In this document: positions 43,867 through 52,116 of the stretch, piece after piece
How positions within the stretch are numbered: the first letter of the stretch is position 1
Layout of the letters: each line of letters starts with the position of its first letter
Assembly: GCF_014196625.1 (NCBI RefSeq)
Contig: NZ_JACIDZ010000012.1
Span: 1-64,000, forward strand
DNA length: 64,000 nucleotides
Source of the DNA: Martelella radicis
GTDB lineage: Bacteria > Pseudomonadota > Alphaproteobacteria > Rhizobiales > Rhizobiaceae
Direction of reading: 5' to 3'
The notes under the pieces: generated by a model
The model's database searches: none
The model's input: the letters and a program-made list of their open reading frames with translations, nothing else
What the model was told of the DNA's origin: nothing
Program-made: the position numbers and the translations under genes

Positions 43867-44919
43867 ATGGCTACCACGTCCAAAGCAATCGAGGCCGTGC
43901 TTTCGGCCGCCTGCGTCGCCGATGCGCTGGGAGCCGCCACCGAATGCATGCATCCCGACGAGATTATCCGGGTATTCGGCGGACCGGTGACGGCATTCCG
44001 CACGCCGCCGGAAAAATCCCCCTTCGCCAAGGGTCTCGCGCCGGGCCGGCTGACGGATGATGCGACGCAGATGCTGGCCATGGCCAAGCGCATCATCGGG
44101 CTTGAGCGTGCGCCGGTCTCCGCCGACGCGATTGCCGGCTTCATCGACTGGTCGCATGACGAGGAAATGTTCCAGCGCTTTGCCGGGCCGACCACCCGCA
44201 TTGCAGTCGAGGCCATGCGCGCCGGCGCGCCCGCGGAAGCCGTCGCCACGCCCGAGACCTATTCCTGCATGTTCGGCACCTCTAATGGCGGGGCCATGCG
44301 CGCACCGACGGCAGGCTGTGCCGCCGCCGGCAATCTTTCCGAGGCCGTGCGCATTGCCTGCCTGATGTCGGCGCCGACGCACAACACCCAGATTGCCTAT
44401 GCCGGCGCCTCCGCCGTTGCCGGCGCCATCGCCGTCGGGCTTTCGTCCGAGCGGTCGATGACGATTGTCGAGGCAGCGCTTGAAGGCGCGCGGCTCGGCG
44501 AGGTGGAAGCGCGCACAACCGGCCGCATCGTCGGCGGCGCAGGCGTTGCCCGCCGCATCGAGATCGCGGTCGAGATCGGTATCCGCTACAAGGCGGATAT
44601 CGAGGCCGCGCGCGCCGAACTGATCGAGGTGATCGGCAATGGCGTTGCCATGTCCGAAGCCGTGCCGCATGCTTTCGGCCTTGTCGCCGCCGCTGACGGC
44701 GACCCGTGGACGGCAATCGTCGCTGCCGTCAATGGCGGTAATGACAGCGACACGATCGCGATGATCGCAGGCGCGGTTGCCGCTGCCTGGAACGGCGCGG
44801 CGGGCATTCCGGCTCAACTGGTCGAGGAGGTCTCGACTGTGAACGGGCTTGATCTGGCGGGCGTTGCCGAGGGGCTTGCGACATTCAATGAACAAGTGAT
44901 TGCGGGAGAACACGCATGA
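43867..44919 (+). CDS. ADP-ribosylglycohydrolase family protein
   Basis: A 350-residue ARH-fold protein. Metal-binding positions are in VADALGAATECMHPDEI (residue 18 on), RLTDDATQMLAMAKRIIG (Asp-Asp about 63) and NGGNDSDTIAMIAGAVAAAW (about 288), the binuclear Mg site of the family. Classic members remove ADP-ribose from proteins; others hydrolyse small N-glycosides such as ADP-ribose derivatives or nucleosides. In an operon with an importer, phosphorylase and kinase a small-molecule N-glycosidase is the better guess. Start 3 bases after the kinase stop; end overlaps the creatininase gene. Confidence 0.88.
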   Translation: MATTSKAIEAVLSAACVADALGAATECMHPDEIIRVFGGPVTAFRTPPEKSPFAKGLAPGRLTDDATQMLAMAKRIIGLERAPVSADAIAGFIDWSHDEEMFQRFAGPTTRIAVEAMRAGAPAEAVATPETYSCMFGTSNGGAMRAPTAGCAAAGNLSEAVRIACLMSAPTHNTQIAYAGASAVAGAIAVGLSSERSMTIVEAALEGARLGEVEARTTGRIVGGAGVARRIEIAVEIGIRYKADIEAARAELIEVIGNGVAMSEAVPHAFGLVAAADGDPWTAIVAAVNGGNDSDTIAMIAGAVAAAWNGAAGIPAQLVEEVSTVNGLDLAGVAEGLATFNEQVIAGEHA

Positions 44920-45737
44920 AGCGCTATTGGCTGGAAATGACATCGCCGGACCATGCGGCGCTGCCGGAAAACACGGTGGCGGTTCTGCCTGTCGGCGCGA
45001 CCGAGCAGCATGGCCCGCACCTGCCTGTCGGCACGGATTGCCTGATCAATAGCGGCATTGTCTCGGCCGCGCTCAACAAGCTTGGCGATGATGTTCCGGC
45101 CGTCGTCCTGCCGCTGCAGCCGGTCGGCGCGTCTCAGGAACATCTCGATTATGCCGGATCGCTCGCCCATCCCGCGCCCGATTTGATGCAATCCTGGACG
45201 CGGGTGCTTGATTGCGCGGTGCGCTCCACCGGGCTGAAACGCATCCTGATCTTCAACAGCCATGGCGGCCAGGCGGGGCTTCTGGCGACGGTCGCGCTCG
45301 ATCAGCGCGTGCGCCACAATATCCTCGGCGCCTATGCCACCTGGTTTGAGGCCGGCTATCCGGAAGGGCTTTTCGCCGATGACGAGATCCGCACCGGCTT
45401 TCACGGCGGCGATATCGAGACATCGCTGATGCTGGCGCTGCATCCGGAACTGGTGGTGATGGAGAATCTTGGCGATTTCCGTTCTTCCGTCGATGAAATC
45501 GAAGCGGGTACGCAGCAGCTTTCCGCCAATCCCGGCGGCGGACGCGTCGGCGGCCTCGGCTGGAAGGCGCAGGACCTCAATGCCGATGGCGTGACCGGCG
45601 ATGCGAGCCGCGCCACGGCGGAAAAGGGCAGGGCGTTGCTGGAGCACACGGCGGCAAGCCTTGCGGCGCTGATCACCGATCTGGCGAACGCCCCGATGCC
45701 GTCGGACAACTGGCCGCCGGAGAAGTACCGGGCTTGA
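44916..45737 (+). CDS. Creatininase-family hydrolase, module B
   Basis: A 273-residue creatininase-like hydrolase: VLPVGATEQHGPHLPVGTDC near residue 27, ILIFNSHGGQAGLLATVALD and TGFHGGDIETSLMLALHPEL hold the metal ligands. Paralogue of the protein at 22347. It ends the nucleoside operon (ATGA overlap with the glycohydrolase). As last enzyme it could open a cyclic amide produced from the base. An inverted repeat follows before putA. Confidence 0.9.
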   Translation: MKRYWLEMTSPDHAALPENTVAVLPVGATEQHGPHLPVGTDCLINSGIVSAALNKLGDDVPAVVLPLQPVGASQEHLDYAGSLAHPAPDLMQSWTRVLDCAVRSTGLKRILIFNSHGGQAGLLATVALDQRVRHNILGAYATWFEAGYPEGLFADDEIRTGFHGGDIETSLMLALHPELVVMENLGDFRSSVDEIEAGTQQLSANPGGGRVGGLGWKAQDLNADGVTGDASRATAEKGRALLEHTAASLAALITDLANAPMPSDNWPPEKYRA

Positions 45738-45780
45738 GGTGAGGGCCTCGAGCGCATCGAACGCATGCTTGCTGAACCCG

Positions 45781-45917
45781 ATCTCCCCCCTTGAGGGGGA
45801 GATGCCCCGACAGGGGCAGAGGGGGGTGAACACTATCCGAGAGCACGGAGCAGACGGCTTATGCCACATACCCCTCTCTGTCGCGTTCGCGACATCTCCC
45901 CTTCAAGGGGGGAGATT
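45781..45917. repeat. Large inverted repeat between converging genes
   Basis: Left arm 45781-45827 (atctccccccttgaggggga, then gatgccccgacaggggcaga and ggggggt) and right arm 45870-45917 (cccctctctgtcgcg ... cttcaaggggggagat) are imperfect reverse complements. It lies between the creatininase and putA stops, so it may end transcription from both sides. The type is familiar from rhizobial genomes. Confidence 0.85.
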
Positions 45918-45934
45918 GATGTTGTCGGCTATTC

Positions 45935-48900
45935 TCACCCCGCCAGGAGGCTCGCATTGCCGCCCGATGCCGTGGTGTCGACGCAGAGGTGGCGTTCGTA
46001 GGCCACATGCGCCTTGTCCGGCATCGCGGTGATCAGCGGCAGGACGGGACCTGAACGTTTGGCAAGCGCTGCGGCAAAGGCCCGTGCCACGTCTTCGTCC
46101 CCCCACCAGAGAGCGCCGGAAAAGCCCTCAAGCGTCATCAGCCTTTCCGGCTCGACATGGCCGTCGACGGCAACGGCGCGACCGCCCAGCGCCTCGACGG
46201 CGGCCTTCTGGGCCGCGGCGATTTCCTTGCCGGGGCCGAGGCAGAGAAGCGGCGGGCGGGTGTAGAAGGCAAGCCGGTTGAGCTCGCCGGTAACGCCGGG
46301 CATCAGCTCCTCGCCGAGTTTTACTTCGGCAAGCGCCGACAGCATGGCCTCGACCGGTTTCATGTCGGCATTGTCCGTCCAGTCCTTACCGCCGCTCTGG
46401 CCTGCCTCGGGCGTCAGGAAGCGCGGCAGATAGTCGGGGCCGCCGGCCTTCGGGCCCGTGCCGGACAGTCCCTCGCCGCCGAAGGGCTGCGAGCCGACGA
46501 CCGCGCCGATCTGGTTGCGGTTCACATAGATATTGCCGACACGGATGCTCTCCGACACGTCCTGCACCCGGTCGTCAATGCGGGTGTGGAGGCCGAAGGT
46601 CAGGCCGTAACCTCGGGCGTTGACCTTCTCGACAACCTTCTCCAGATCGCGCGCCTTGTAGGTGGCGACATGCAGAACCGGGCCGAAGATCTCGCGCTCC
46701 AGATCATCAATGCCGCTGACCCTGAGCATGGTCGGCGGGATGAACGTGCCGGTCTCCGGCGCCTTCAACTGATGGATGATGCTACCGGATTTTTCCTTGA
46801 GATAGGCGGCAATACCGTCACGCGCCTCGGCATCGATGACCGGGCCGACATCGGTGGAAAACAGCCAGGGGTCGCCAACGGCAAGTTCGTCCATCGCGCC
46901 CTTGATCATCTCGATCAGATGCTCGGCCGTGTCTTCCTGAATGTAGAGGCAGCGTAGCGCCGAGCAGCGCTGGCCGGCCGACTGGAAGGCCGAGGCGACG
47001 ATATCGCGCACGGCCTGTTCGGGAAGCGCCGTACTATCGACGATCATGGCGTTGAGCCCGCCGGTTTCGGCAATCAGCGGCGTGCCGGGCGCAAGGTTTT
47101 CGGCAATCGATTTCTCGATCAGCTTGGCCGTGTCGATCGAGCCGGTGAAGACAGCGCCGGAAACGCGGCTGTCGGCTGTCAGCGCCGCGCCAACGGTGGG
47201 GCCGTCGCCGGTCAGAAGCTGGAGGGCCGATTTCGGCACGCCCGCCTCATGCAGGAGCTCGACGGCCTTGTGGGCGATCATCTGCGTCTGTTCAGCCGGT
47301 TTGCAGAGCACGCCATTGCCGGCCATCAGGGCCGCGGAAATCTGGCCGGTGAAGATCGCCAGCGGAAAGTTCCACGGGCTGATGGCGGAGATGATGCCGC
47401 GCGGGGCCCGCACCGTGTTCTCGCCCTCGCGGGCGTAATAGCGCAGGAAATCGACCGCCTCGCGCACCTCGCCGATGGCATCGGCAATGGTCTTGCCGGC
47501 TTCGCGGGCGAGAAGCGCGAACAACACGCCGTAGTTTTCCTCGTAGAGATCGGCGGCCTTGCGCAGCGCGGCGGCGCGCTCGGATGCAGGCGCATCCCAG
47601 GTGGCGGCGTCATCGAAGGCGCGGGCAACGGTCGCCTCGTCGGCCTCCAGCACCGTGCCGATTGTCTCGCCCGTTGCCGGGTTGGTGATGGTCACGGATT
47701 TGCCGGTCGGTTCGGAAACGGTGAGCGGCTTGCCGTCGGGAAGGGGGACGTCGCGCGCTTCCTCGATGGCGGCCAGCACGTCGTCCGCCGTCGTGTCCCA
47801 GCCCTTCGCCGCCACCCGGCCTTCGCCGAAGATATCGGCCGGCTTCTTCAGCGCCGCCGGCGGCTTGGCCGTCTTCACAGCCTCGAAGGGATCGCTGGCG
47901 ACGGTTTCCGGTGCAATGCTGGTGTCGACGATCTGGTGGACGAAGGAGGAGTTGGCGCCGTTTTCCAGAAGGCGGCGTACCAGATAGGCAAGGAGATCGC
48001 GATGCGCGCCGACCGGCGCATAGATCCGGCAATGCCCGCCGGTTTCCTTCTTCACGATGTCATGCAGGCGCTCGCCCATGCCGTGAAGGCGTTGCAGCTC
48101 GTAGGGGCGGCCATCGGCGAGTTCCAGAACGGCGGCAATCGTATGGGCATTGTGCGAGGCGAATTGCGGGAAGATGCGGTCGCCCATCGAAAACAGCTTC
48201 CGCGCCAGGCAGAGATAGGCGACATCGGTGGCCGCCTTGGTGGAATAGAGCGGAAAGTCCGGCATGCCGTTGACCTGGGCAAGCTTCATTTCCGTGTCCC
48301 AGTAGGCGCCCTTCACCAGCCGCACATTGATCTTGCGGTCATAGCGCGTCGCCATGTCGTAAAGCGCGTCGAGAGCGGCATCGGCGCGCTTGCCATAGGC
48401 CTGGACGACGACGCCGAAACCATCCCAGCCGTCGAGCGCCGGATCGGCCATCACCGCATCGATCACCTTGAAGGAAAGCGCTAGACGGGCCTGTTCCTCG
48501 GCATCGATATGCAGCGCGATACCGGCGTGCTTTGCCTGAAAGGCGAGGCGTTTGACGATCGGAACCAGCTCCTCCATCACGCGCTCTTCCTTGGCGACTT
48601 CGTAACGCGGATGAAGGGCGGAAAGCTTGATCGAAATGCCGGGATTGTCGACGATCTTCTCGTGGACGGCGGCCTTGCCGATCGCCTTGATGGCGTTTGT
48701 GTAGTGGCGGTCGTAGCGCGCGGCGTCATCGGCGGTCATCGCCGCCTCGCCGAGCATGTCGAAGGAATAGGTAAAGCCCTGCTTCATGCGGCTGTCGCCG
48801 CGTTTCAGCGCGTCCTCGATGGTTTCGCCGAGCACGAACTGTCGGCCCATTTCCTTCATCGCGCGCAGGACGGCGGTGCGGATCACAGGCTCGCCCATGC

Positions 48901-49345
48901 GCTTGACGAGGCCGTGCAGCGTGGTGGCGATGCCGGGGTCGTTTCGGTCGTCCAGCACCTTTCCGGTCAGCATCAGCGCCCAGGTGGAGGCGTTCACGAG
49001 CGAGGAAGCGGCGGTGCCCAGATGGCTGTTCCATTCCGAAGGTGCGATCTTGTCCTCGATCAGCGCGTCCATGGTGAACTTGTCCGGCACGCGCAACATG
49101 GCTTCGGCCAGGCACATCAGCGCCACGCCTTCCCGTGTGGAAAGCCCGTATTCAGCCAGGAAGTGCTCCATCAGCGTCGGCTTGCTTTCCGAGCGGATGC
49201 GCCGGACCAGATCGGCGGCCCGCTTGCTGATCGCCTTGCGTTCGTCCGGGGTGATGTCCGCCCGTTCGCTCAGGGCTTTGAGAAACGGGGCATCGGGGGC
49301 GAATTTCTGCTCGGAACCGAGCGCTGGGAAGGTGTTTTTGGCCAA
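45935..49345 (-). CDS. putA: Bifunctional proline dehydrogenase / L-glutamate gamma-semialdehyde dehydrogenase
   Basis: The 1136-residue PutA oxidises proline to glutamate in two steps. The FAD-dependent proline dehydrogenase domain (about 150-500) has LVKGAYWDTEMKLAQVNGMP and FVHQIVDTSIAPE; the NAD-dependent aldehyde dehydrogenase domain (about 530-1000) has AETGGLNAMIVDSTALP and the catalytic Cys in SAFQSAGQRCSALRCLYIQE. A C-terminal ALDH-like domain follows. No N-terminal ribbon-helix-helix is present, so it is not a self-repressor like E. coli PutA. TTG start at 49345 with GAGGAG upstream. Divergent from its Lrp regulator. Confidence 0.96.
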   Translation of the reverse strand: MAKNTFPALGSEQKFAPDAPFLKALSERADITPDERKAISKRAADLVRRIRSESKPTLMEHFLAEYGLSTREGVALMCLAEAMLRVPDKFTMDALIEDKIAPSEWNSHLGTAASSLVNASTWALMLTGKVLDDRNDPGIATTLHGLVKRMGEPVIRTAVLRAMKEMGRQFVLGETIEDALKRGDSRMKQGFTYSFDMLGEAAMTADDAARYDRHYTNAIKAIGKAAVHEKIVDNPGISIKLSALHPRYEVAKEERVMEELVPIVKRLAFQAKHAGIALHIDAEEQARLALSFKVIDAVMADPALDGWDGFGVVVQAYGKRADAALDALYDMATRYDRKINVRLVKGAYWDTEMKLAQVNGMPDFPLYSTKAATDVAYLCLARKLFSMGDRIFPQFASHNAHTIAAVLELADGRPYELQRLHGMGERLHDIVKKETGGHCRIYAPVGAHRDLLAYLVRRLLENGANSSFVHQIVDTSIAPETVASDPFEAVKTAKPPAALKKPADIFGEGRVAAKGWDTTADDVLAAIEEARDVPLPDGKPLTVSEPTGKSVTITNPATGETIGTVLEADEATVARAFDDAATWDAPASERAAALRKAADLYEENYGVLFALLAREAGKTIADAIGEVREAVDFLRYYAREGENTVRAPRGIISAISPWNFPLAIFTGQISAALMAGNGVLCKPAEQTQMIAHKAVELLHEAGVPKSALQLLTGDGPTVGAALTADSRVSGAVFTGSIDTAKLIEKSIAENLAPGTPLIAETGGLNAMIVDSTALPEQAVRDIVASAFQSAGQRCSALRCLYIQEDTAEHLIEMIKGAMDELAVGDPWLFSTDVGPVIDAEARDGIAAYLKEKSGSIIHQLKAPETGTFIPPTMLRVSGIDDLEREIFGPVLHVATYKARDLEKVVEKVNARGYGLTFGLHTRIDDRVQDVSESIRVGNIYVNRNQIGAVVGSQPFGGEGLSGTGPKAGGPDYLPRFLTPEAGQSGGKDWTDNADMKPVEAMLSALAEVKLGEELMPGVTGELNRLAFYTRPPLLCLGPGKEIAAAQKAAVEALGGRAVAVDGHVEPERLMTLEGFSGALWWGDEDVARAFAAALAKRSGPVLPLITAMPDKAHVAYERHLCVDTTASGGNASLLAG

Positions 49346-49458
49346 ATTCTGCTCCTCGTTTTTTGCCAGACTAACGTCAATTGCGTGGACGATGCGACCA
49401 GTTTTCGATATTTATTTAGCCATTCGTAACAAAAAACAATGAAAACCAGGATCAGGCG

Positions 49459-49917
49459 ATGGAAATCGATCCCATCAACCGGAAAATCCTCGAGGAACTG
49501 GTCGTTGACGCGCGCATCTCCATGACGGATCTGGCGCGCAAGGTCGGCCTGTCGAAGACCCCCGTCGCGCTCAGGGTCCGGCAGATGGAGGATATGGGAC
49601 TGATCAAGGGCTACCGCGCCATGCTGTCGCCGATCAAGCTCGGTCTTACCCATGTCACCTATGTCACGGTGAAGGTCAGCGACACCCGGCAAAAGGCGTT
49701 GCAGCAGTTCAACGAGGCGGTGCGACAGATCCCGGAAATCGAGGAATGCTATCTGATCGCCGGCGGCTTCGATTACCAGATCAAGGTCCGCTCACGCGAT
49801 ATGGAGCATTTCCGCCGGATCATGGCGGAAGAGATTTCCGAGCTGCCTTTTGTCAGCTGGACGACGAGCTATGTGGCGATGGAAGCGGTTGTCGACCAGA
49901 GCTGGGTGGCCGTCTGA
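49459..49917 (+). CDS. putR: Lrp/AsnC family regulator, probable proline-responsive PutR
   Basis: A 152-residue Lrp-type regulator: HTH MTDLARKVGLSKTPVALRVR with QMEDMGLIKGYRA, then the ligand-sensing RAM domain (EIEECYLIAGGFDYQIKVRS). It is divergent from putA by 113 bases, the standard alphaproteobacterial arrangement in which PutR activates putA in response to proline. The intergenic AT-rich stretch (49400-49445) likely holds its sites. Confidence 0.9.
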   Translation: MEIDPINRKILEELVVDARISMTDLARKVGLSKTPVALRVRQMEDMGLIKGYRAMLSPIKLGLTHVTYVTVKVSDTRQKALQQFNEAVRQIPEIEECYLIAGGFDYQIKVRSRDMEHFRRIMAEEISELPFVSWTTSYVAMEAVVDQSWVAV

Positions 49918-49936
49918 CCTTTCTTCCTGCGGTGCG

Positions 49937-50542
49937 TCAGAGCGATGTCAGGATGCTGGTGACGGCCCAGATGACAACCCCCACGGGCGCAAGCGCCAGC
50001 AGCGCGAAAAGGCCGTCTCGGGTCAGCATCGAAAAGGCGATCAGCGTCACGGCGACGCCGATCAGCGACGACGAGAACGGAACGATCTCCATCAGCGGCA
50101 TCACCGCGCCGAAGAGCGTGCAGGCAAGAGGCAGCACCATGATCAGCGGCGGCTTGAACAGGAAAGTCAGCCGCTTGCGGCTGATCCGGTCGACGAAGCG
50201 GGTAAACGGCAGGATCTTCTCCAGCCCGGCATGAAGGCTGGCGGTCTTCATCGTCCTGCGGCGGATCCAGCCGGGCAGCCAGATCTGCCTGTGGCCGACA
50301 AGCCGCTGTCCCGCGATCAGCATGATGATCAGGCCGCAGACGGTGGAAAGCCCCGGCACGCCGCTCAGGGGCGTGATCAGGATCAGAGCCGGCAGGATGA
50401 GAAGCGGAATGAAGGAGGCGTGGCCGAATGAACGCATCAGGTGTTCGACGGAGACGGTTCCGCCTCCGGTCTCTTCGATGGTGCGTTCGACGATTTCCGT
50501 CAGGGAACGGAATTCATGCTCGGCCGTATCGGCTTGTTCCAA
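49937..50542 (-). CDS. exoD: Exopolysaccharide synthesis ExoD family protein
   Basis: A 201-residue inner-membrane protein. LPALILITPLSGVPGLSTVC, IMLIAGQRLVGHRQIWLPGW and the ending AVTSILTSL fit ExoD. In rhizobia ExoD affects exopolysaccharide formation and alkali tolerance, but the mechanism is unknown. Five hydrophobic segments are visible. It converges on putR with a 19-base gap. Confidence 0.88.
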   Translation of the reverse strand: MEQADTAEHEFRSLTEIVERTIEETGGGTVSVEHLMRSFGHASFIPLLILPALILITPLSGVPGLSTVCGLIIMLIAGQRLVGHRQIWLPGWIRRRTMKTASLHAGLEKILPFTRFVDRISRKRLTFLFKPPLIMVLPLACTLFGAVMPLMEIVPFSSSLIGVAVTLIAFSMLTRDGLFALLALAPVGVVIWAVTSILTSL

Positions 50543-50691
50543 GAAAAACTCCTGCCGCTATCGAGGGTGCATTTCGGTTCAAACGCCACGGACAGCGATC
50601 CGGTTCCCCCAATCCGCATCATCGCCCGCACCATTGATTTATCACGCCGGCTGTGCCCTGTTTATGAAAAGGACAAGCTTGAGAGGACAAC

Positions 50692-50946
50692 ATGTCGGAA
50701 GAACGTCTTGAGAGGCTCGAAGCGCAGATTGCGGCGCATCAGGAAGTATTGATCGCGCTCGCCGCCGCCCTTCCCGAAGGGGAGAACCGGGCGGTGTTCC
50801 GCGCCGCGCTGGACGGGCTCTTGACCGTCAAGGGGCAGGAGGAAGACCCGGGCTTTGATCCCGACAGCTCCTTTGCCTTCCAGTATCGCGTTGCCGATAC
50901 CATCCGGGCCATCGTCGACGGCGCCGAAGCACGCTCGAAGCGCTAG
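50692..50946 (+). CDS. Small hypothetical protein
   Basis: An 84-residue acidic protein with an N-terminal helix (SEERLERLEAQIAAHQEV) that looks like a coiled coil, followed by PEGENRAVFRAALDGL and a C-terminal helix. GAGAGGAC precedes the ATG. I do not recognise a family. Codon use matches the neighbours, supporting a real gene. Confidence 0.6.
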   Translation: MSEERLERLEAQIAAHQEVLIALAAALPEGENRAVFRAALDGLLTVKGQEEDPGFDPDSSFAFQYRVADTIRAIVDGAEARSKR

Positions 50947-51048
50947 TGCATCGGCCCGAAAATCGGAATCGATTTTCGGAAAGCACGATGCGTGGACTCA
51001 ACAGGTTAGAGTGTCCTTTGTGCGTCCGAATGGACAAACGGCGCTCTA
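50944..51048. repeat. Composite intergenic repeat with a strong hairpin
   Basis: A perfect 10-bp stem ccgaaaatcg-gaat-cgattttcgg is at 50956-50979, and 51005-51048 matches 37 of 44 bases at 7621-7664. The unit fills most of the gap between two small genes. Similar composites are frequent in rhizobia. Confidence 0.8.
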
Positions 51049-51136
51049 GACGCAAAGGGGCGCATCTGCCTGAATTCCGGGAACCTTCCGGCCGTTTGCG
51101 GCGTTTCGAAAGCGGTTCGAACGGAGGATCAGGACA

Positions 51137-51409
51137 ATGCCCAGGACATCGCAAGACCAGCGCTCATCGATCAAGGATGAGGAAACCTATCAGGCCCTGC
51201 GCGATGACGGGGCCTCGAAGGAAAAGGCCGCGCGCATTGCCAACGCCAAGGCCAACAGCCGCATGAAGCCGTCGAAAAAGGGCGGCAAGTCAGAGCCTTA
51301 CGAAGAGTGGACGCGCGACGACCTCTACGACCGCGCGCAGGTGATCGGCATCGAAGGCCGCTCGAAGATGGACAAGGGGGAGTTGATCGACGCTCTTCGA
51401 AGCCACTGA
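51137..51409 (+). CDS. Small Rho_N-like (SAP-like) domain protein
   Basis: A 90-residue basic protein. The N-terminal half (YQALRDDGASKEKAARIANA) is ChaB/DUF7218-like and the C-terminal WTRDDLYDRAQVIGIEGRSK followed by MDKGELIDALR matches a Rho termination factor N-terminal-like motif, usually nucleic-acid binding. Function is unknown. It ends 10 bases from the converging MarR gene. Confidence 0.75.
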   Translation: MPRTSQDQRSSIKDEETYQALRDDGASKEKAARIANAKANSRMKPSKKGGKSEPYEEWTRDDLYDRAQVIGIEGRSKMDKGELIDALRSH

Positions 51410-51419
51410 GGCGCGTCGC

Positions 51420-51902
51420 TCAGTGCTCTGAGTACCCGCTTTCGGGCTTGGTCGTCTCTTCCACGTCGAGAAGATCGGCCACGCGTCTGAACGAGGTGAC
51501 GATGGAAAACTGCTCGTTCCGGTCAAAGGCGGAAAATTCCGCGGCGAAGCCGTCGGCAAAGAGCGAGGGCGTGCCTGCAAGCGTCTTCGAGCCCGCATCC
51601 GTCAGCACAGCCTGCACCTTGCGTCGGTCTGTCGAAGAGCGCTTGCGCTCGATCAGCCCCTTGGCCTCCAGCTTGTCGAGAATGGTCACCGTCGTTGCCG
51701 GGCTCAGGTCGGCCTGTTTCGAGATCGCCGCCGTGGTCAGCGCGCCCTGGTCGGCAACGGCCTGCAGTACGACGATCTGCGGAATGGTCAGCCCCGTCTC
51801 GCGACCGATACGTTTCGAGCGGATGTCGATCGCATGCGCGATGCGGCGGATGGCCTTCATCACGGCTTCGGCGTTCTTCGATGTCAGATCCTCGTCCTTC
51901 AT
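51420..51902 (-). CDS. MarR family regulator of the NAGGN osmolyte cluster
   Basis: A 160-residue MarR-type regulator: IGRETGLTIPQIVVLQAVAD, the recognition helix ALTTAAISKQADLSPATTVT and wing LEAKGLIERKRSSTDRRKVQ. ATG at 51902 is used; a TTG at 51914 is in frame. It is divergent from the NAGGN genes and its start abuts a palindromic region, so autoregulation and control of the osmolyte operon are likely. MarR genes commonly accompany this cluster. Confidence 0.88.
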   Translation of the reverse strand: MKDEDLTSKNAEAVMKAIRRIAHAIDIRSKRIGRETGLTIPQIVVLQAVADQGALTTAAISKQADLSPATTVTILDKLEAKGLIERKRSSTDRRKVQAVLTDAGSKTLAGTPSLFADGFAAEFSAFDRNEQFSIVTSFRRVADLLDVEETTKPESGYSEH

Positions 51903-51914
51903 GCGATCAGTCAA

Positions 51915-51956
51915 TTACAACAGAAATGATTTGAACTCAAATGATTTTTGTTGTAA
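51915..51956. promoter_or_regulatory. Palindromic operator candidate between marR and asnO
   Basis: ATTTGA-ac-TCAAAT (51929-51942) is a perfect palindrome inside outer arms TTACAACA/TGTTGTAA (51915-51922, 51949-51956) and a direct repeat AAATGATTT (51924 and 51939). It starts right beside the MarR start codon. Confidence 0.6.
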
Positions 51957-52116
51957 CCAAATAGCAACCCAGAAGCGCGGGCTTCCGCCCGCAACGCAAT
52001 TTCGCCGCGCGGCCTGACCGCAGACGGCGACGAGACAATCGAATATGCGCCTGTTCTGTGGAGACCTCCCTTGCTTCTCAGGCCCGGCGCCAAGGACAGG
52101 AGCGATCGGCCAGAAC

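Noticed and set aside
16122-45737. Integrative element or genomic island boundaries
   Set aside because: No integrase, transposase, tRNA or attachment-site duplication was seen at either side; only a repeat at the right edge.
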